Part shown: piece after piece, positions 48,122-58,737 of the stretch
Position numbering within the stretch: position 1 is the first letter of the stretch
Layout of the letters: every line of letters starts with the position of its first letter
From: Sabellastarte sp. h YS-2021
Taxonomy: Eukaryota; Annelida; Polychaeta; Sabellida; Sabellidae
Length of the DNA stretch: 64,000 nt
Reading direction: 5' to 3'
NCBI GenBank assembly: GCA_964017235.1
Contig: OZ024927.1
Span: forward strand, 52,705,293 to 52,769,292
The notes under the pieces: model-generated
What the model saw: the letters and a program-made list of their open reading frames with translations, nothing else
Told to the model about the DNA's origin: nothing
The model's database searches: none
Program-made: the position numbers and the translations under genes

Positions 48122-49200
48122 GTGTGTACTCCAGTCTGAGTGCTGTGATAAAGAGGACAAGAGTATCCATTATATAATTTTATTGAAGACATCTAAGGTA
48201 ACAAAAAACCATTTAGTTCCTTCTTCGTGAACATGGTCTGGTATTTACAAATTTTATGTATAATATATAAAATATGTTTATCCAACATGTAAAAACTGTA
48301 TAAGTATTTAAGATTTTGCATATTAAGTTTTTTTAAATCAATAATTTTATCCATGGATTAAGCTGCAGGAATTGTTAGTTGTATACTTGTCTTCAAATAT
48401 ATCTAGAGTCAAATAATCAAGTAGTTAACAAACCTAACATTTAATATCTTGCTTCTCAGCTCTATAGCCTTGGGTTCAATTCCAGCTCATAGCGACATTT
48501 AGGATTTACTGAGTCCCTGACTGTGGCAATTAAAAGAGATATAAAAACTCCAACCTTGACATTTGATTGAAATATATCTATATAAAAGTGTGTATGTGTG
48601 CAATTCAATTCTAGTCACATGCTCAGATACATGTTGTTTTTAATAACAATTTAAATAGTTTCTCTCTGTCCTAAAACCTAGGGCAGGGGGCCTTCTTAAC
48701 ACATTTGGCATCATTGCCAAACCACTGTTTTCAGTATCACAGCTTTAGTGTTGGTGTTAACAGATTCATAACAAACCGTTTCTGCTTGTGTACTTAAAAG
48801 ATGCAATATTATCGTGAATGACAGTTGGCCCACAAGTGGCAATGCTGTGGTCCTGTCCCAATATGACCCTGGCTGTTGAACGGGACATAAAATCATAACT
48901 TCAACTTTGAATGACAGTTGGATGTACTTTAAGTTCCAAACTGAATCCTAATGGTCTCTTTTTATTGTATTTATAATGCAAGCACTTAATATGGGAAAAA
49001 TATCTATGAGTTCGACATTTTTATCGATCAATGAATGTCAAAATGAGATACAGGAATGTTTACTTTGTGAATATTACAGCTATAATTAAGACTGTTCTAC
49101 CTGTAATCATCAAAGAATATAAATTGGGTTCCATTTTCAGCAGGTTTACATGTAGATTAGCAATTCAAATCCACTGTGATTGTTTTTTTGTATTGTGCAG
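48122..49200 (+). other. Intron
   Basis: It contains two partial second-family SINEs (about 48420-48565 and 48830-48907, the latter ending in CATAAAATCATAACTTC). No exon is supported. Confidence 0.45.
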
Positions 49201-49289
49201 CTGTTGTGACTATATTGAAAGCAGATGGGAATAAAGGGGAGTCCAAAGCCATCACAGCAGCAGTACTCGGGAAGGGACAAAGCTTTGGG
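49201..49289 (+). CDS. CNBD2: CNBD2 common exon 5
   Basis: The acceptor tattgtgcag and donor GGG|gtaggt frame AVVTILKADGNKGESKAITA and AVLGKGQSFG. It leads straight into the phosphate-binding cassette; the exon break falls between Gly and Glu of the F-G-E motif. Confidence 0.92.
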
Positions 49290-51769
49290 GTAGGTTTTTC
49301 ACTGAACACATAAAAATGAATTCCAGCCCTAGTGGTTTTAATAATATTACACAATTGGACTGCTTTCACTATTCGTAAACTAGAATTCCCCAGATAGAAA
49401 CATCCTTAGACAGTTTTTCTGAAATTTCATATGTTGTCTGGATGCCAAGTTAAATACTTAAGAAATATTTTTTCTAGCCTCTGAGATTGGACATAAAAGT
49501 GTAAAGCTATATTTGAGAGTTTTCCATATGATTAAAACTGGATTATACATCATGACCCTCTCTAAGAAGAATATGTTTTTGATGGTGTTGTTGTGTGTTT
49601 GTCTGTCTTTTTGCAAAATAAGTTGAAAAGTTATGTATGGATTTATTTTGATGAAATTTTCTGGAAATGTTTTCACTGGCACTGGTACTTCAATTTTGGT
49701 AGTGATCCAAAGTCATTGCCTGGATACAGGAATTTTTAGGATCTTGCGTTCTAGTGAGATAGAGCCATTGTCAGTAAATATGTATGTGTCTCCATAATTC
49801 ATTATCAGATTGCTTGGAAAAAAAGTACCAGACATCCCCACATTAGTGTCTATAATATAACTAGGTTTGATTTAGATCCTAGCAAAATTCTGAAAGCTAT
49901 GATCCAGAGCAGGAAAATGTAGAGGTGTGAAATAAGCTAAATGACAGAGGTCTTCACTCTCCTAATGCTTTGCCGGTTGCTCTTTATGTTATTGTCTGAA
50001 GCTGAAACCAGGACAGGTAGAATTTATTTGAATGTAGAAGTTTAGCAGATGTACTGACCTCTAAATGTTACTCTTTTGTTGTGAATGTCATTTAGTTCGA
50101 TACATTCAAAATCCATAAGCAAGATTCTAAATGCATATTAACATTAAGATCAGTTTTTCTATTGCTTCTATTAATCAAGTATTCGAGCCAACTGAACACA
50201 GTTAGTGTTCTATTTCCTAGTGATTTACACTAAAATATCTAATAGTATTCTATTCCACTCCCTTCTGTTATCCAAACAAGATCACCATGTCCTATCATGG
50301 TTGGATAATTTGAAGTTTTGCTGCATATCTAATTCAGGATCTTGCAGTTATAGAGAGTGTCACACAGTCCTTAGCTAAATTAAGTTATAATCACCTACAA
50401 TCATGGTAAATATGTTACAGACAATCTGTGTAACCAGGCATTACATGTAATGACTGAACATTTCAGTCATTTCACGAAATGCCTAAACAGTTCAGGCATT
50501 TTGCGAAATGCCTAGGCATTTCACATAATACCTGAAAATAACCTCTAGGCATTACACGTAATGCTAACAAGTGAGTTGTAACTCTTTAAGAATCCCTCTT
50601 CAAGCTCTTGCATGTTTGATGTTTTCACATAAACCATTTTGTCACTGTCATATATCAAAGCTGTTAGTACCTTGCATTGGGGGACAGTTTCCATAATATT
50701 CACTTATGTCAAACCAGCTTAGGCTTAGTAATTTGAATCTTAAAAAGGTTGGACCTAGTTGCAGTTAAGCTTGTTTTATCAAATAGGATTAACATCAAAG
50801 TTTTCAGTATTTGTCTCATATAATTAATGAAGCCCTCCCCTCCCCCACCACACACAAACACATAACACCACCAGAAAACATACCCTTTTGAAATAAAAAT
50901 AAAAAATAAAAACAGTTGGACATTCTGCCCTTCTTACTAGTAAATGACAAGAGGTATGGAATATATGACTATTATTGATCACATTGCAAAACTGCACATT
51001 TATTTAAAAGTATGAGAGATATCAAAATGTACCTTAATTTATTGTCATACAGTTAAAACTACAACTTAAATTGCTTCTATTAGCAAGAAATAATACACCC
51101 TGTCAATAAGATTTTTAAAAGATGGTCACACAGACTGCTTGAAATCTCAAAGTTTAAGTATTCGATATAATTAAAGAAGCCCCAGCCCACATGTTTTGAA
51201 CATAGTACCCTTCTTAAAAGTAAAAATGAGAATAAGTGTGAAATGTATCATTATTAGTGACTATGTAATAAAACTGTTCATTTACTCACTTATGCAAAAA
51301 TGTATAAGATACTAGTATATCAAAATATATCTTCCTTAATTGTCATGTAGTTAAAAGTTAAAACTGCATATTGAATTGCATACAGCAAGAAATAATCATA
51401 TTCTATCAAAAAAAAATACTTGAAAAAGATGATTACACAGATTTCCTGAAATCTCAAATACATGTTTAGGCAATCTGTGTAACACAGAACCTTATATTTC
51501 AGTCATTACGATTTCGTGAAATGCCTGAATTGTTTAGGCATTTCGTGAAATGACTGAAATGTTCAGTCATTACACGCAATGTCTGGTCACACAGATTGCC
51601 TGTAACATTCACACAGATTGCCTGTAACCTGCCGTGTCACAAACACTGTATATATAAGGGTATAATGCTACATATAAGGGTATAATGGTTATGCAGAATG
51701 TAGCAGTTGTAATGTACAAAATACAGGTATTTTCATCTGATATATACAATATTTGTATCTTTGCTATAG
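49290..51769 (+). other. Intron with a large palindromic MITE
   Basis: It has a decayed widespread-repeat copy (about 49560-49985) and a 1.2-kb element with long inverted ends (50413-51607). Nothing else is recognised. Confidence 0.5.
50413..51607. mobile_element. MITE with 72-bp terminal inverted repeats and internal repeats
   Basis: The arms at 50413-50484 and 51536-51607 are inverted repeats matching at 67 of 72 bases. They start TGTTACAG(A/G)CAATCTGTGT and contain smaller hairpins of CATTTC(A/G)CGAAATG. Between them, about 350-bp units recur (about 50790, 51150 and the AAGAAATAAT words at 51085 and 51387). It is non-coding. A stray extra end (ACACAGATTGCCTGTAAC) follows at 51611-51628. 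Confidence 0.75.
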
Positions 51770-51999
51770 GAACTTGCCATCATGCACGGTGCCACCCGCA
51801 GTGCCACAGTTACTTGCCAGACAAATGTAGAACTCCTGGCTCTCAACAGGGATGACTTTGTGGATATATTCATGCATGTGGAAAAGAACAGAGAACCTGA
51901 ACACATCCGCTACCTGAGGACAGTGGAAATACTAAAAGACTGGCCCCTGGATAAACTGCCCTGGAACGACACTCGCATTTGTCTTTTTATGTATTTTAG
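51770..51999 (+). CDS. CNBD2: CNBD2 common exon 6 (CNB-A phosphate-binding cassette)
   Basis: The acceptor tttgctatag and donor AG|gtgcgt frame ELAIMHGATRSATVTCQTNV, ELLALNRDDFVDIF and a helical tail to CLFMYFR. With the preceding FG this gives FGELA...ATRSATV. The Glu that contacts the ribose and the Arg that contacts the cyclic phosphate are both present, so this domain should bind cAMP or cGMP. The exon ends in phase 2. Confidence 0.93.
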
Positions 52000-53430
52000 G
52001 TGCGTTAGTATAAAGATATTTTAAGAAAACATCATCCATAATAGGTAATTACATTAGAAGTTATTGTTCCAAAATCTTTGTGATGTTTCTTTGTAATTCA
52101 AGTTTGGTTTTCTTTGTGTTTCATCTACAATTCATTCTTTTTGGACAGTTGCCATTACAAACACAATTTGGATATTCACTTTGTGATATTCCCAATGCCA
52201 ACTAGATTGAATGAAGCATAGTTTCTGTAAGTTCAGTTGCTGTTGGATGGCAAACATTTCAGCTTAGTCCACTTTATATGATTTGGGTGGCGGTTGAATC
52301 CAGTTTGCTGATAAATATATGAAATCAAAGTATTTTTGACATCCTCAAACCATTCACTGGTGTTTAATTAAAATATTAGAGTTTTTAAAAATATCCATTT
52401 AGCCCAGAAAGCTGAAAGAAAGGGTTAAGGAATAATAGATACAAATAAAGGAGTGGCTTGCATCTGCCTTAAGCAGATACTGTATGTTCGCAAAAAGCAC
52501 AAATAGAGTCACTCCTGTATCTAAACATTTGACAGATGAGTTTCACTCTGTCAGGAACATGCATTTCTCTCTTCCAGACTAATGCTCCCTAAGAGGGCTG
52601 TTCCATCTTATTTAAAATATTTCACAATCCATGGGTGTAGTTTGAGATAGGTGTAAGATAGGTTTCATCCCGATAATGCAGAGATTGCCACACATAGGTT
52701 TCGGAAAAGTGTATGATACGTTTACAAACCTTAAAAACGGACTTAAGTTGAAAAAGACAGGTTTAAAATCACTTTAAGATGGAAGTGACTGCTTTGTGAG
52801 TGTGAAGATAGGTATAAGATCACTGTAAGATCCAAATATGACTTTTTACAAGTGAAAAGATAGATTTACAAAAGGTATGCGATGATAAAAATCTGATAAG
52901 GATCACAAGCAATTTGCAATAATTTCATTTAGTTTAATATTGTTATAAGCTGTTGGCAATGGACTTGTGATCACATCCAATCTGGAACATATCATGAAGT
53001 TCTGTAACTTCCATACACAATGGGTTTTATGCAGCCTTAAGATTGATTGTTGTGGTGGAAATGATCTACCTGACGATCAGACAATTTACAGGCTCGCAAA
53101 CCTATTGCAAAGCATTATCGCCAAGGTGGAACAGGCCTCTAAGATACAACACACTCCAGCATTCAACATAGAACAATACAGGAGAAATAGAGGCATAGTG
53201 GATGTGTAATATTGGGACAATGCATCCTATAGGCACCATCCAATTCATTTCATTGGGAGTCCATTTTTAATTATTTTTCACAATCAGAATGCATCCTATT
53301 TTATGTTAGATAGTATATTATGGTATATTACTATGAGATCAAATTACCTATCACCACAAACCCTTCTGACATATAAGGAAAGAAAGCTAAACAGTGATAT
53401 TTTAAAAGTTGTATTAGATGTATATTATAG
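52000..53430 (+). other. Intron, with a candidate alternative terminal exon
   Basis: It contains a repeat-rich segment at about 52620-52870 (recurring ATAGGT(T/G)TAAGAT words) and the candidate exon at 53035-53209. Confidence 0.45.
53035..53209 (+). CDS. Candidate alternative terminal exon of CNBD2
   Basis: After an acceptor (gggttttatgcag) the frame completes the phase-2 codon left by the exon ending at 51999 and reads LKIDCCGGNDLPDDQTIYRL to a stop at 53207-53209 (58 codons in all). Composition is protein-like (ANLLQSIIAKVEQASKI, NIEQYRRNRG). Used this way it would end the protein after the first CNB domain. No nearby AATAAA is seen. It could equally be a retroposed fragment of another gene. 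Confidence 0.3.
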
Positions 53431-53585
53431 GAGAGGTACACTGATGTGTAAAGACAGTAACCACTCAGACTGGATCTATATCATCAAGTCTGGATCCTGT
53501 AAAGTGCTCAAATGCCTGACTGCCGCCAAACCTAACATTCGTGGTCTGTCAGAGCAATCCTATGAAGACTTGGCCCAAGCACAGG
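53431..53585 (+). CDS. CNBD2: CNBD2 common exon 7 (start of CNB-B)
   Basis: The acceptor tgtatattatag and donor CAGG|gtatgt frame RRGTLMCKDSNHSDWIYIIK, SGSCKVLKCL and a polar tail to DLAQAQ. The R-G-T..C..S...D.IYIIKSGSCKV pattern is the first half of a second CNB-like beta roll, as in vertebrate CNBD2. Confidence 0.92.
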
Positions 53586-53960
53586 GTATGTGATAAATTA
53601 TTATTCCACAGAGCATTTAATCTAATCAGGATAAACTTTCATAGCACTTAATCTTTGTATTGACAGATTCAGAGACTTGGATTAATCACTGTCAGGAGCC
53701 TTATGTGGAGATGTCATGTGGTCACATAAATAAAGCAGGAAGAGCTATGATGAATGATGACTTAGTTTGTTATTTTGTAAATCTGTATAATATTTTGACT
53801 AATTTTTGGGTGTTAACGTGGTAACATCTTCTGCAGTCTAGTATCTACCATGTGTTAAATTTCATTGTAAAAATTAGGATGGTGTTTTACTTTTATTGGT
53901 TGGTATACTCAGTGATGACATCACAAATGTTGCTGTAATGATGTTTCTACAGCCTACTAA

Positions 53961-54184
53961 GGGATTTGGTCGTGTAGTAGGTAACATACTCGCCTCTCAC
54001 CTCTGAGGTCGGAGGCTGGAACCCCAAACGTGACCCTATGTTGGAAAGTTGGTTGTTTCTTACCGATGCCTGGTAATTTACAGTGCAGAATTTTGACCAC
54101 TTAGTAGGTACTGGTTTCCTCTGCCCTTAAAACTACTTGTCATGACATAGCCTATACAGTGTGTTGAATGCTTTGTAAAACCCA
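53961..54184 (+). mobile_element. tRNA-derived SINE, diverged
   Basis: GGTCGTGTAGTAGGTAACAT (box A) and GGCTGGAACCCC (weak box B) are followed by TTACAGTGCAGAATTTTGAC, GTACTGGTTTCCTCTGCCC and a TGTAAAACCC tail, in the order of the full copy at 5324-5581. Confidence 0.75.
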
Positions 54185-54330
54185 TATTGTAAAATCATTA
54201 TTTACAAAACAGTATATTAAGCATACAAGATGGTGTGGTGTGTATGAAACCATGTGATCAACAAGAACCTTTTGGGCACACAATAATGAGTAAACAAGAC
54301 ATATAAAATAGTAAGGACAAGATCATATTA

Positions 54331-54665
54331 GGGGCCAAATTCACATAATTCCAATTTTTACAATTATTCTTATTCTAAGAAAGAATCATATTATGAGAAA
54401 AATTATTAAAATAAGAAAATAATTTCTAAGATAAGAATTTTTAAAATCATGGGAAATTTTTATTTGTAAAGGTTATATGGCAAATTGGATGCAATAACTG
54501 TGAAGATAAATGGTAGCATTAGTATTTAAATTGTTTAGTTCACCTTTTATGGAAACTTTGAAAATATTATTTTTCTTATTTAATTTACGGTTTTGTTTTA
54601 AATTGCCAAGAAAATGGCTATATTTTTCTTACTCTAAGAATAAGAAAGTTAGTGAATATGAGCCC
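54331..54665. mobile_element. MITE with GGGGCC..TTCAC ends
   Basis: The left GGGGCCAAATTCACATAATT..TTATTCTAAGAAAG and right CTTACTCTAAGAATAAGAA..TTAGTGAATATGAGCCCT are inverted over about 45 bp. It is 335 bp and non-coding. Confidence 0.6.
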
Positions 54666-54839
54666 TGGTACTCACATAAATCATATGATGCTGTGAAGAT
54701 TCTATTTCACTCAAGAGAAAATAAGTCATCATCTTAAGATAATAATTTGTGATAACATGCCAAAATAAAAATCACAATGCCCTAATACCAGCTTCATACT
54801 GAGAAACGACGATAATATTATTTTTCCCATCATCTCCAG

Positions 54840-54992
54840 CTACCTCATTACGTCCTCCTGTAAGACTTTGTGACGGCCTTGGCAAAAACAAAACCCCTAG
54901 TATGACATCTCTGTGTGACAGTAAAAGACAACCCAATCGCTATAGGTATGGATGGTTACCACCAATTAAAGGAGCTCTTTGCAATGGAAAAG
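54840..54992 (+). CDS. CNBD2: CNBD2 common exon 8
   Basis: The acceptor catcatctccag and donor AAAG|gtatgt frame ATSLRPPVRLCDGLGKNKTP, SMTSLCDSKRQ and RYGWLPPIKGALCNGK. This is a polar, probably unstructured insertion within the second CNB-like fold. Confidence 0.88.
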
Positions 54993-55445
54993 GTATGTAC
55001 TTTTTGTATTTAGGACACTTACAGCTAAGGAATGATACTACTTTATTAGCGAAATGGTGTTAAATATTTGACCCAAAGTCTCACATTTGAGTCTGAGACT
55101 TGAGCCCTTTCATGAAATAGGCCCCAGGTATTGCTATCAAAGATATATGAAAACAAGGAATTTATTACTAATTTAAATGAAAAATAGAGTTAACTCTGAG
55201 CAGATTGTGTGATTCTAAGTTTGATAACATTGTAAATATTTAAAATTTTGTCAAGCTACAGAGATAAATGTAAAGATACACTTATTAATATATCTGTATT
55301 ATTAAAAATAGATAAATTGTAAATAAAAATGCATTTGCACACAATCCCATGTATTTTATGAATTGACATATCCACATGCTCAAGTTGTTTCTAACATCTT
55401 GGTTAGAAACTGGTTTTTTGTTTAAATTAATTTCATATGTTACAG
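54993..55445 (+). other. Short intron
   Basis: A remnant of the GAGACTTGAGCCCTTTCATG MITE end lies near 55100. Otherwise it is AT-rich. Confidence 0.45.
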
Positions 55446-55507
55446 ATGAAATATTAGACAGTCACAAAAAGAAGCTGGAGGAAATATATGAAGAAGTCCA
55501 TTATCTG
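55446..55507 (+). CDS. CNBD2: CNBD2 common exon 9
   Basis: The acceptor catatgttacag and donor CTG|gtgtgt frame 62 bases reading DEILDSHKKKLEEIYEEVHY and L. It is short and charged, probably helical. Confidence 0.85.
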
Positions 55508-56923
55508 GTGTGTACAAAAATGTTTGTGTTTGAGCAAGCTACCTAACATTATGATAATTAGAATAGCATTTATAGAGTGGAGACTTCTGCTGTGTAGTTC
55601 TTTTCCATTTTTTGTTGCTTTTCTGGATCATAGTATCCGGAATTTTTCTAGGATGTGGATCAAAATTAGGCATATTATAGGCACTATTGCGTGAGCTTTG
55701 TTGATTTTTTGCCAAACAGACTACCGACACACAGATACTGGGAATTGCCCTATCTTGAAATGGTATAGATCCTTCAAAAAACAATTGTGGAAACTGAAAC
55801 TGGATCATCTATTTCTGGCACCATTGTCAACATTTCCTGAAAATTTTATCAAAATCTGTTCATGATTTTTTTCAGTTATTTTGGAAACCTACAAACAACC
55901 TTAATCTGTCTTGATGAAGGTTAATATAGATGCAATTGGCTTTTTATTGAAAATACAAAAGTATTATTCAGCACTGTGGTGTTGCATGATGCAGTATTTA
56001 TTCAGCCTGGTAATTACTTTTCCCTCAAAGAGGAGTGGCGAGAGTATTGTTATCACATCCATCTGTATGTCTGTCCACCTGACAAAGCTTTAAAACATAG
56101 GATCAGGGTCACATTTTTCCACAATGTAGGGTCTACCTGAAACTCGGTTTTCCAAAAGATCCAGATTGTTTTAGCCATTTATTCAGCAATATTTCATAAG
56201 TTGCATTTATAACCTAAAAACTATAATTCAGACTGGAGTCCTATTTTCCCACAAGGTGAGGTCTACCCCCAGTTCAATCCTCCACCATGATCTGGATCCG
56301 CATTGGATCCCAGAAGGTTTGTTGGAATTTTTTCCAATATCTGGTTGCACATCCCTGAGTGAGGGGTTATGCTGCCAAAAGCACTGCCTGTCTTATTTTG
56401 CTATAATTGGAAGTTTTTAATAATGGAAAAAATATAGTTGTTATATCTAGTAAATTGACACCATTTTGTCACCTGTAAGTAAATTATATGTTATCATTAG
56501 AAAGGTAATTTTACAAAAATGGTTTCAGCCACTCATTAATCTACTATGGATACGTTTCATGGTTGATTTGTTGATTTTTTTGGCATTGTTTTTTTTTTGT
56601 GTTTTTTTTTTGTTTGGGGGGGAGGGGTAGACTTATTTTATTTGTTATTCAAATAAAATCCTGGATAATACATGTAAAATAATGCTTATGACATACATTT
56701 TTATATACGATTAGAAAAAAAAGGCAAAAATAATTAATGTGTGACAAAATATAAAAATATACATACCTCAGGTAATTTTCTGTCTGTATAGAAGATCAAA
56801 AATATGTTAATGGGTAAAAAGATTTGTAGCAGACATAGTACAGGTTAACACTGTTAAGCAATCATGAAGTTAAAGTACACTGACGATTCCTTTGATTCTT
56901 TGTTTTTAAATTACATATAACAG
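55508..56923 (+). other. Intron
   Basis: It contains decayed copies of the widespread repeat (about 55690-56400, with GAAAATTTTATCAAAATCTG and GATCTGGATCC words) and T- and G-rich simple sequence near 56580-56630. Confidence 0.45.
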
Positions 56924-57022
56924 AGGTTGAAAAAGCGGAACCCCGAAGACAACAAGGAAGAAGGACCTACTGGAATGCCAATGTTTGTACAGATACAGAA
57001 ACTAGGGCCAAAGGGGACACTG
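56924..57022 (+). CDS. CNBD2: CNBD2 common exon 10
   Basis: The acceptor acatataacag and donor CTG|gtgagt frame exactly 33 codons: RLKKRNPEDNKEEGPTGMPM and FVQIQKLGPKGTL. The FVQIQKL strand resumes the second CNB-like fold. Confidence 0.9.
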
Positions 57023-57588
57023 GTGAGTGCCTTATGCAATGGTTATAATACAATGAAAAACACCCATATAAGAATGTAATTGCTTTGAGCATTATGTCAT
57101 TGTATGTAATGGAAAAATGTTAGCCAGATTTTCATGATATAATGTCACCAACCACCTTAAACAATGTTAAAAAATACTGATGTGAAGAGCAAATTGAGAA
57201 CCAATATTGTAAATAACAAATACATGGGGATGTGTAGGTTTTGCAGTAGCTGGGGTTATTAAATGGAACAAGCTACCTAACCCCATCAGAACCAAGGATA
57301 GTATTACTGGATTTAGACAACAGTTGAAGACTATTTAGATTAGAGCATAATCCTCCCCCATAGTCTTCTACCATCTGGGATGCTAATATGGATACAACTT
57401 TATTCTGGAAGTGGACTCTCCCTTCTTGGACATAAGCACCTCAAAGATGTGTCCATCAGTTTGGTGCTTTATAAGTACTCAGTATATATTGCTATATATT
57501 ACAGTAACTATAGAAGAAACATAAACATCTTAGAAGATGTATACATCTGCTATAGACTGGTGCCCATTTGTTTATGTATCATTTCTAG
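57023..57588 (+). other. Intron with LINE 3' fragment
   Basis: At about 57245-57490 broken plus-strand frames give WNKLPNPIR, FRQQLKT and a cysteine-rich 3' UTR-like tail. This matches the end of a CR1/L2-like RT open reading frame. Confidence 0.5.
57245..57490 (+). pseudogene. LINE 3' remnant
   Basis: WNKLP..IR and G-F-R-Q-Q-L-K-T-I are the conserved last motifs of CR1/L2-type reverse-transcriptase proteins; stops follow at once. It belongs with the similar fragments at 26838-27310 and 31560-31856. Confidence 0.55.
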
Positions 57589-57732
57589 GGTTTGGAGACA
57601 ATAGCTTTTGAAATGATGGACAAATACACCAGTGTGAGTCTGGTGTCTGAAGGTGTGGAGGCCATTCTCATCAGCAAGAGGTTCTTCCAGCAGCATCTCA
57701 CAGAGGAATATCAAAGACATCTCAGAACTACT
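57589..57732 (+). CDS. CNBD2: CNBD2 common exon 11 (end of CNB-B)
   Basis: The acceptor tatcatttctag and donor ACT|gtaagt frame 48 codons: GLETIAFEMMDKYTSVSLVS, EGVEAILISKRFFQQHL and the helix TEEYQRHLRTT. Where a working CNB domain has F-G-E-L..R-A-A-T, this domain has GLETIAF and no Arg, so it should not bind cyclic nucleotides. Confidence 0.92.
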
Positions 57733-58602
57733 GTAAGTATTCAGACTGTCCTTTGAATTATCCATTACAATATAACTAATACAAAAGTACTAGGCATGAC
57801 ATGAGGACCTGTCCAAATATGACCCTTTCTGTTGAATGAGATGTAAAACCCCAACTTTGACCTTTGAAAAGGACATATAATCACAACTTTAGCCTTTTTT
57901 TCAAGTCTCTTTCCCTTGTATTATTTACAGAGTATTTTTTTAATTTGTAAATACTTTAAAAGACCAGTCAACTTTCTGTGCCCTAATTGTAAACCAATTT
58001 CATGGGAACATTTAACAGGCTGTTATTTTTGCTGGAAATTCTGTGTTTATTTTTCAAACATATGACATGACTTGGCAGGGCTTCAGAGACCTATCAGTGG
58101 TACTTCATGTTTTAAACAAGTGTTTTCAAACTTTGCTATTAGAGCAAACTCAAATAATCTTTCAGTTCCAATGTTAAGTGTATGACCAGCAGTCTGTTGT
58201 AGTCTTAACTGCATTAATGTTCATTTGTATCAGTGATTATGTTAGGTCTGTCGGAACAGCAAAAATAAAGTGCTGACCAGATGAAATAATATTCCTTTTA
58301 CAAAATGTCACAATTTATATTTTTAAGCATCAAAATTATTATTGCTACTTTGAATGATTGTTGTTATGCAACTACAAAGTTTAGCCCAACAAAAGTGTTC
58401 TAATTTGTATACAATGTTGATTTGTAATGGCCAGTGCCCTCATCTAAAAAACTGTCCTTAAAAGTTTGCCAACAATCAGTCAGGTTACTACTTTGAATTT
58501 TCATCCTACACTGCCAGTTTAAATTATGATATGGATCATGCACTATGCTATTTTAATGTACATAAATTAGCACTTAACAACAATTTTCTTTTGATACTTC
58601 AG
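57733..58602 (+). other. Intron
   Basis: It contains a truncated second-family SINE (about 57793-57870) and AT-rich unique sequence. Confidence 0.45.
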
Positions 58603-58737
58603 CTACAACCCTATCCCAGTGATGAAAGCCTGCAGCAGCAACTACAAGATGAAGTTAACTGGAGTGCCTTTAAAACACAGACTATCAACAACCATGTGCT
58701 TTTCAATAAGTACTCACAAGAAGCCTTGTCTTATTGA
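58603..58737 (+). CDS. CNBD2: CNBD2 common exon 12, with stop
   Basis: The acceptor ttgatacttcag leads in phase 0 to LQPYPSDESLQQQLQDEVNW, SAFKTQTINNHVLFNKY and a TGA at 58735-58737. Family members share a C-terminal P-Y-P-S-D..L...L.....W..FK pattern, which supports this as the true end. Confidence 0.92.
   Translation, partial: LQPYPSDESLQQQLQDEVNWSAFKTQTINNHVLFNKYSQEALSY

Larger units (their letters stand above)
53586..54839 (+). other. Intron with SINE and MITE
   Basis: A SINE (53961-54184) and a MITE (54331-54665) occupy most of it. Confidence 0.5.
8171..58737 (+). other. CNBD2: CNBD2-like gene, coding span with alternative N-termini
   Basis: This is one gene of about 50 kb. Twelve common exons (42510-42574, 43003-43135, 45970-46136, 48048-48121, 49201-49289, 51770-51999, 53431-53585, 54840-54992, 55446-55507, 56924-57022, 57589-57732, 58603-58737) splice in perfect phase to 501 codons plus stop. 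Four N-terminal exons (A, B, C, D) all end in phase 0, and B also starts in phase 0. Predicted proteins from these exons are D + common 569 aa, C + common 789 aa, A + common 681 aa and A + B + common 851 aa. Human CNBD2 is about 576 aa. In mouse, the CNBD2/CRIS protein binds cAMP and is needed for spermiogenesis (established knowledge), so a testis or ciliary role is plausible here. The introns are filled with repeats. Confidence 0.8.
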
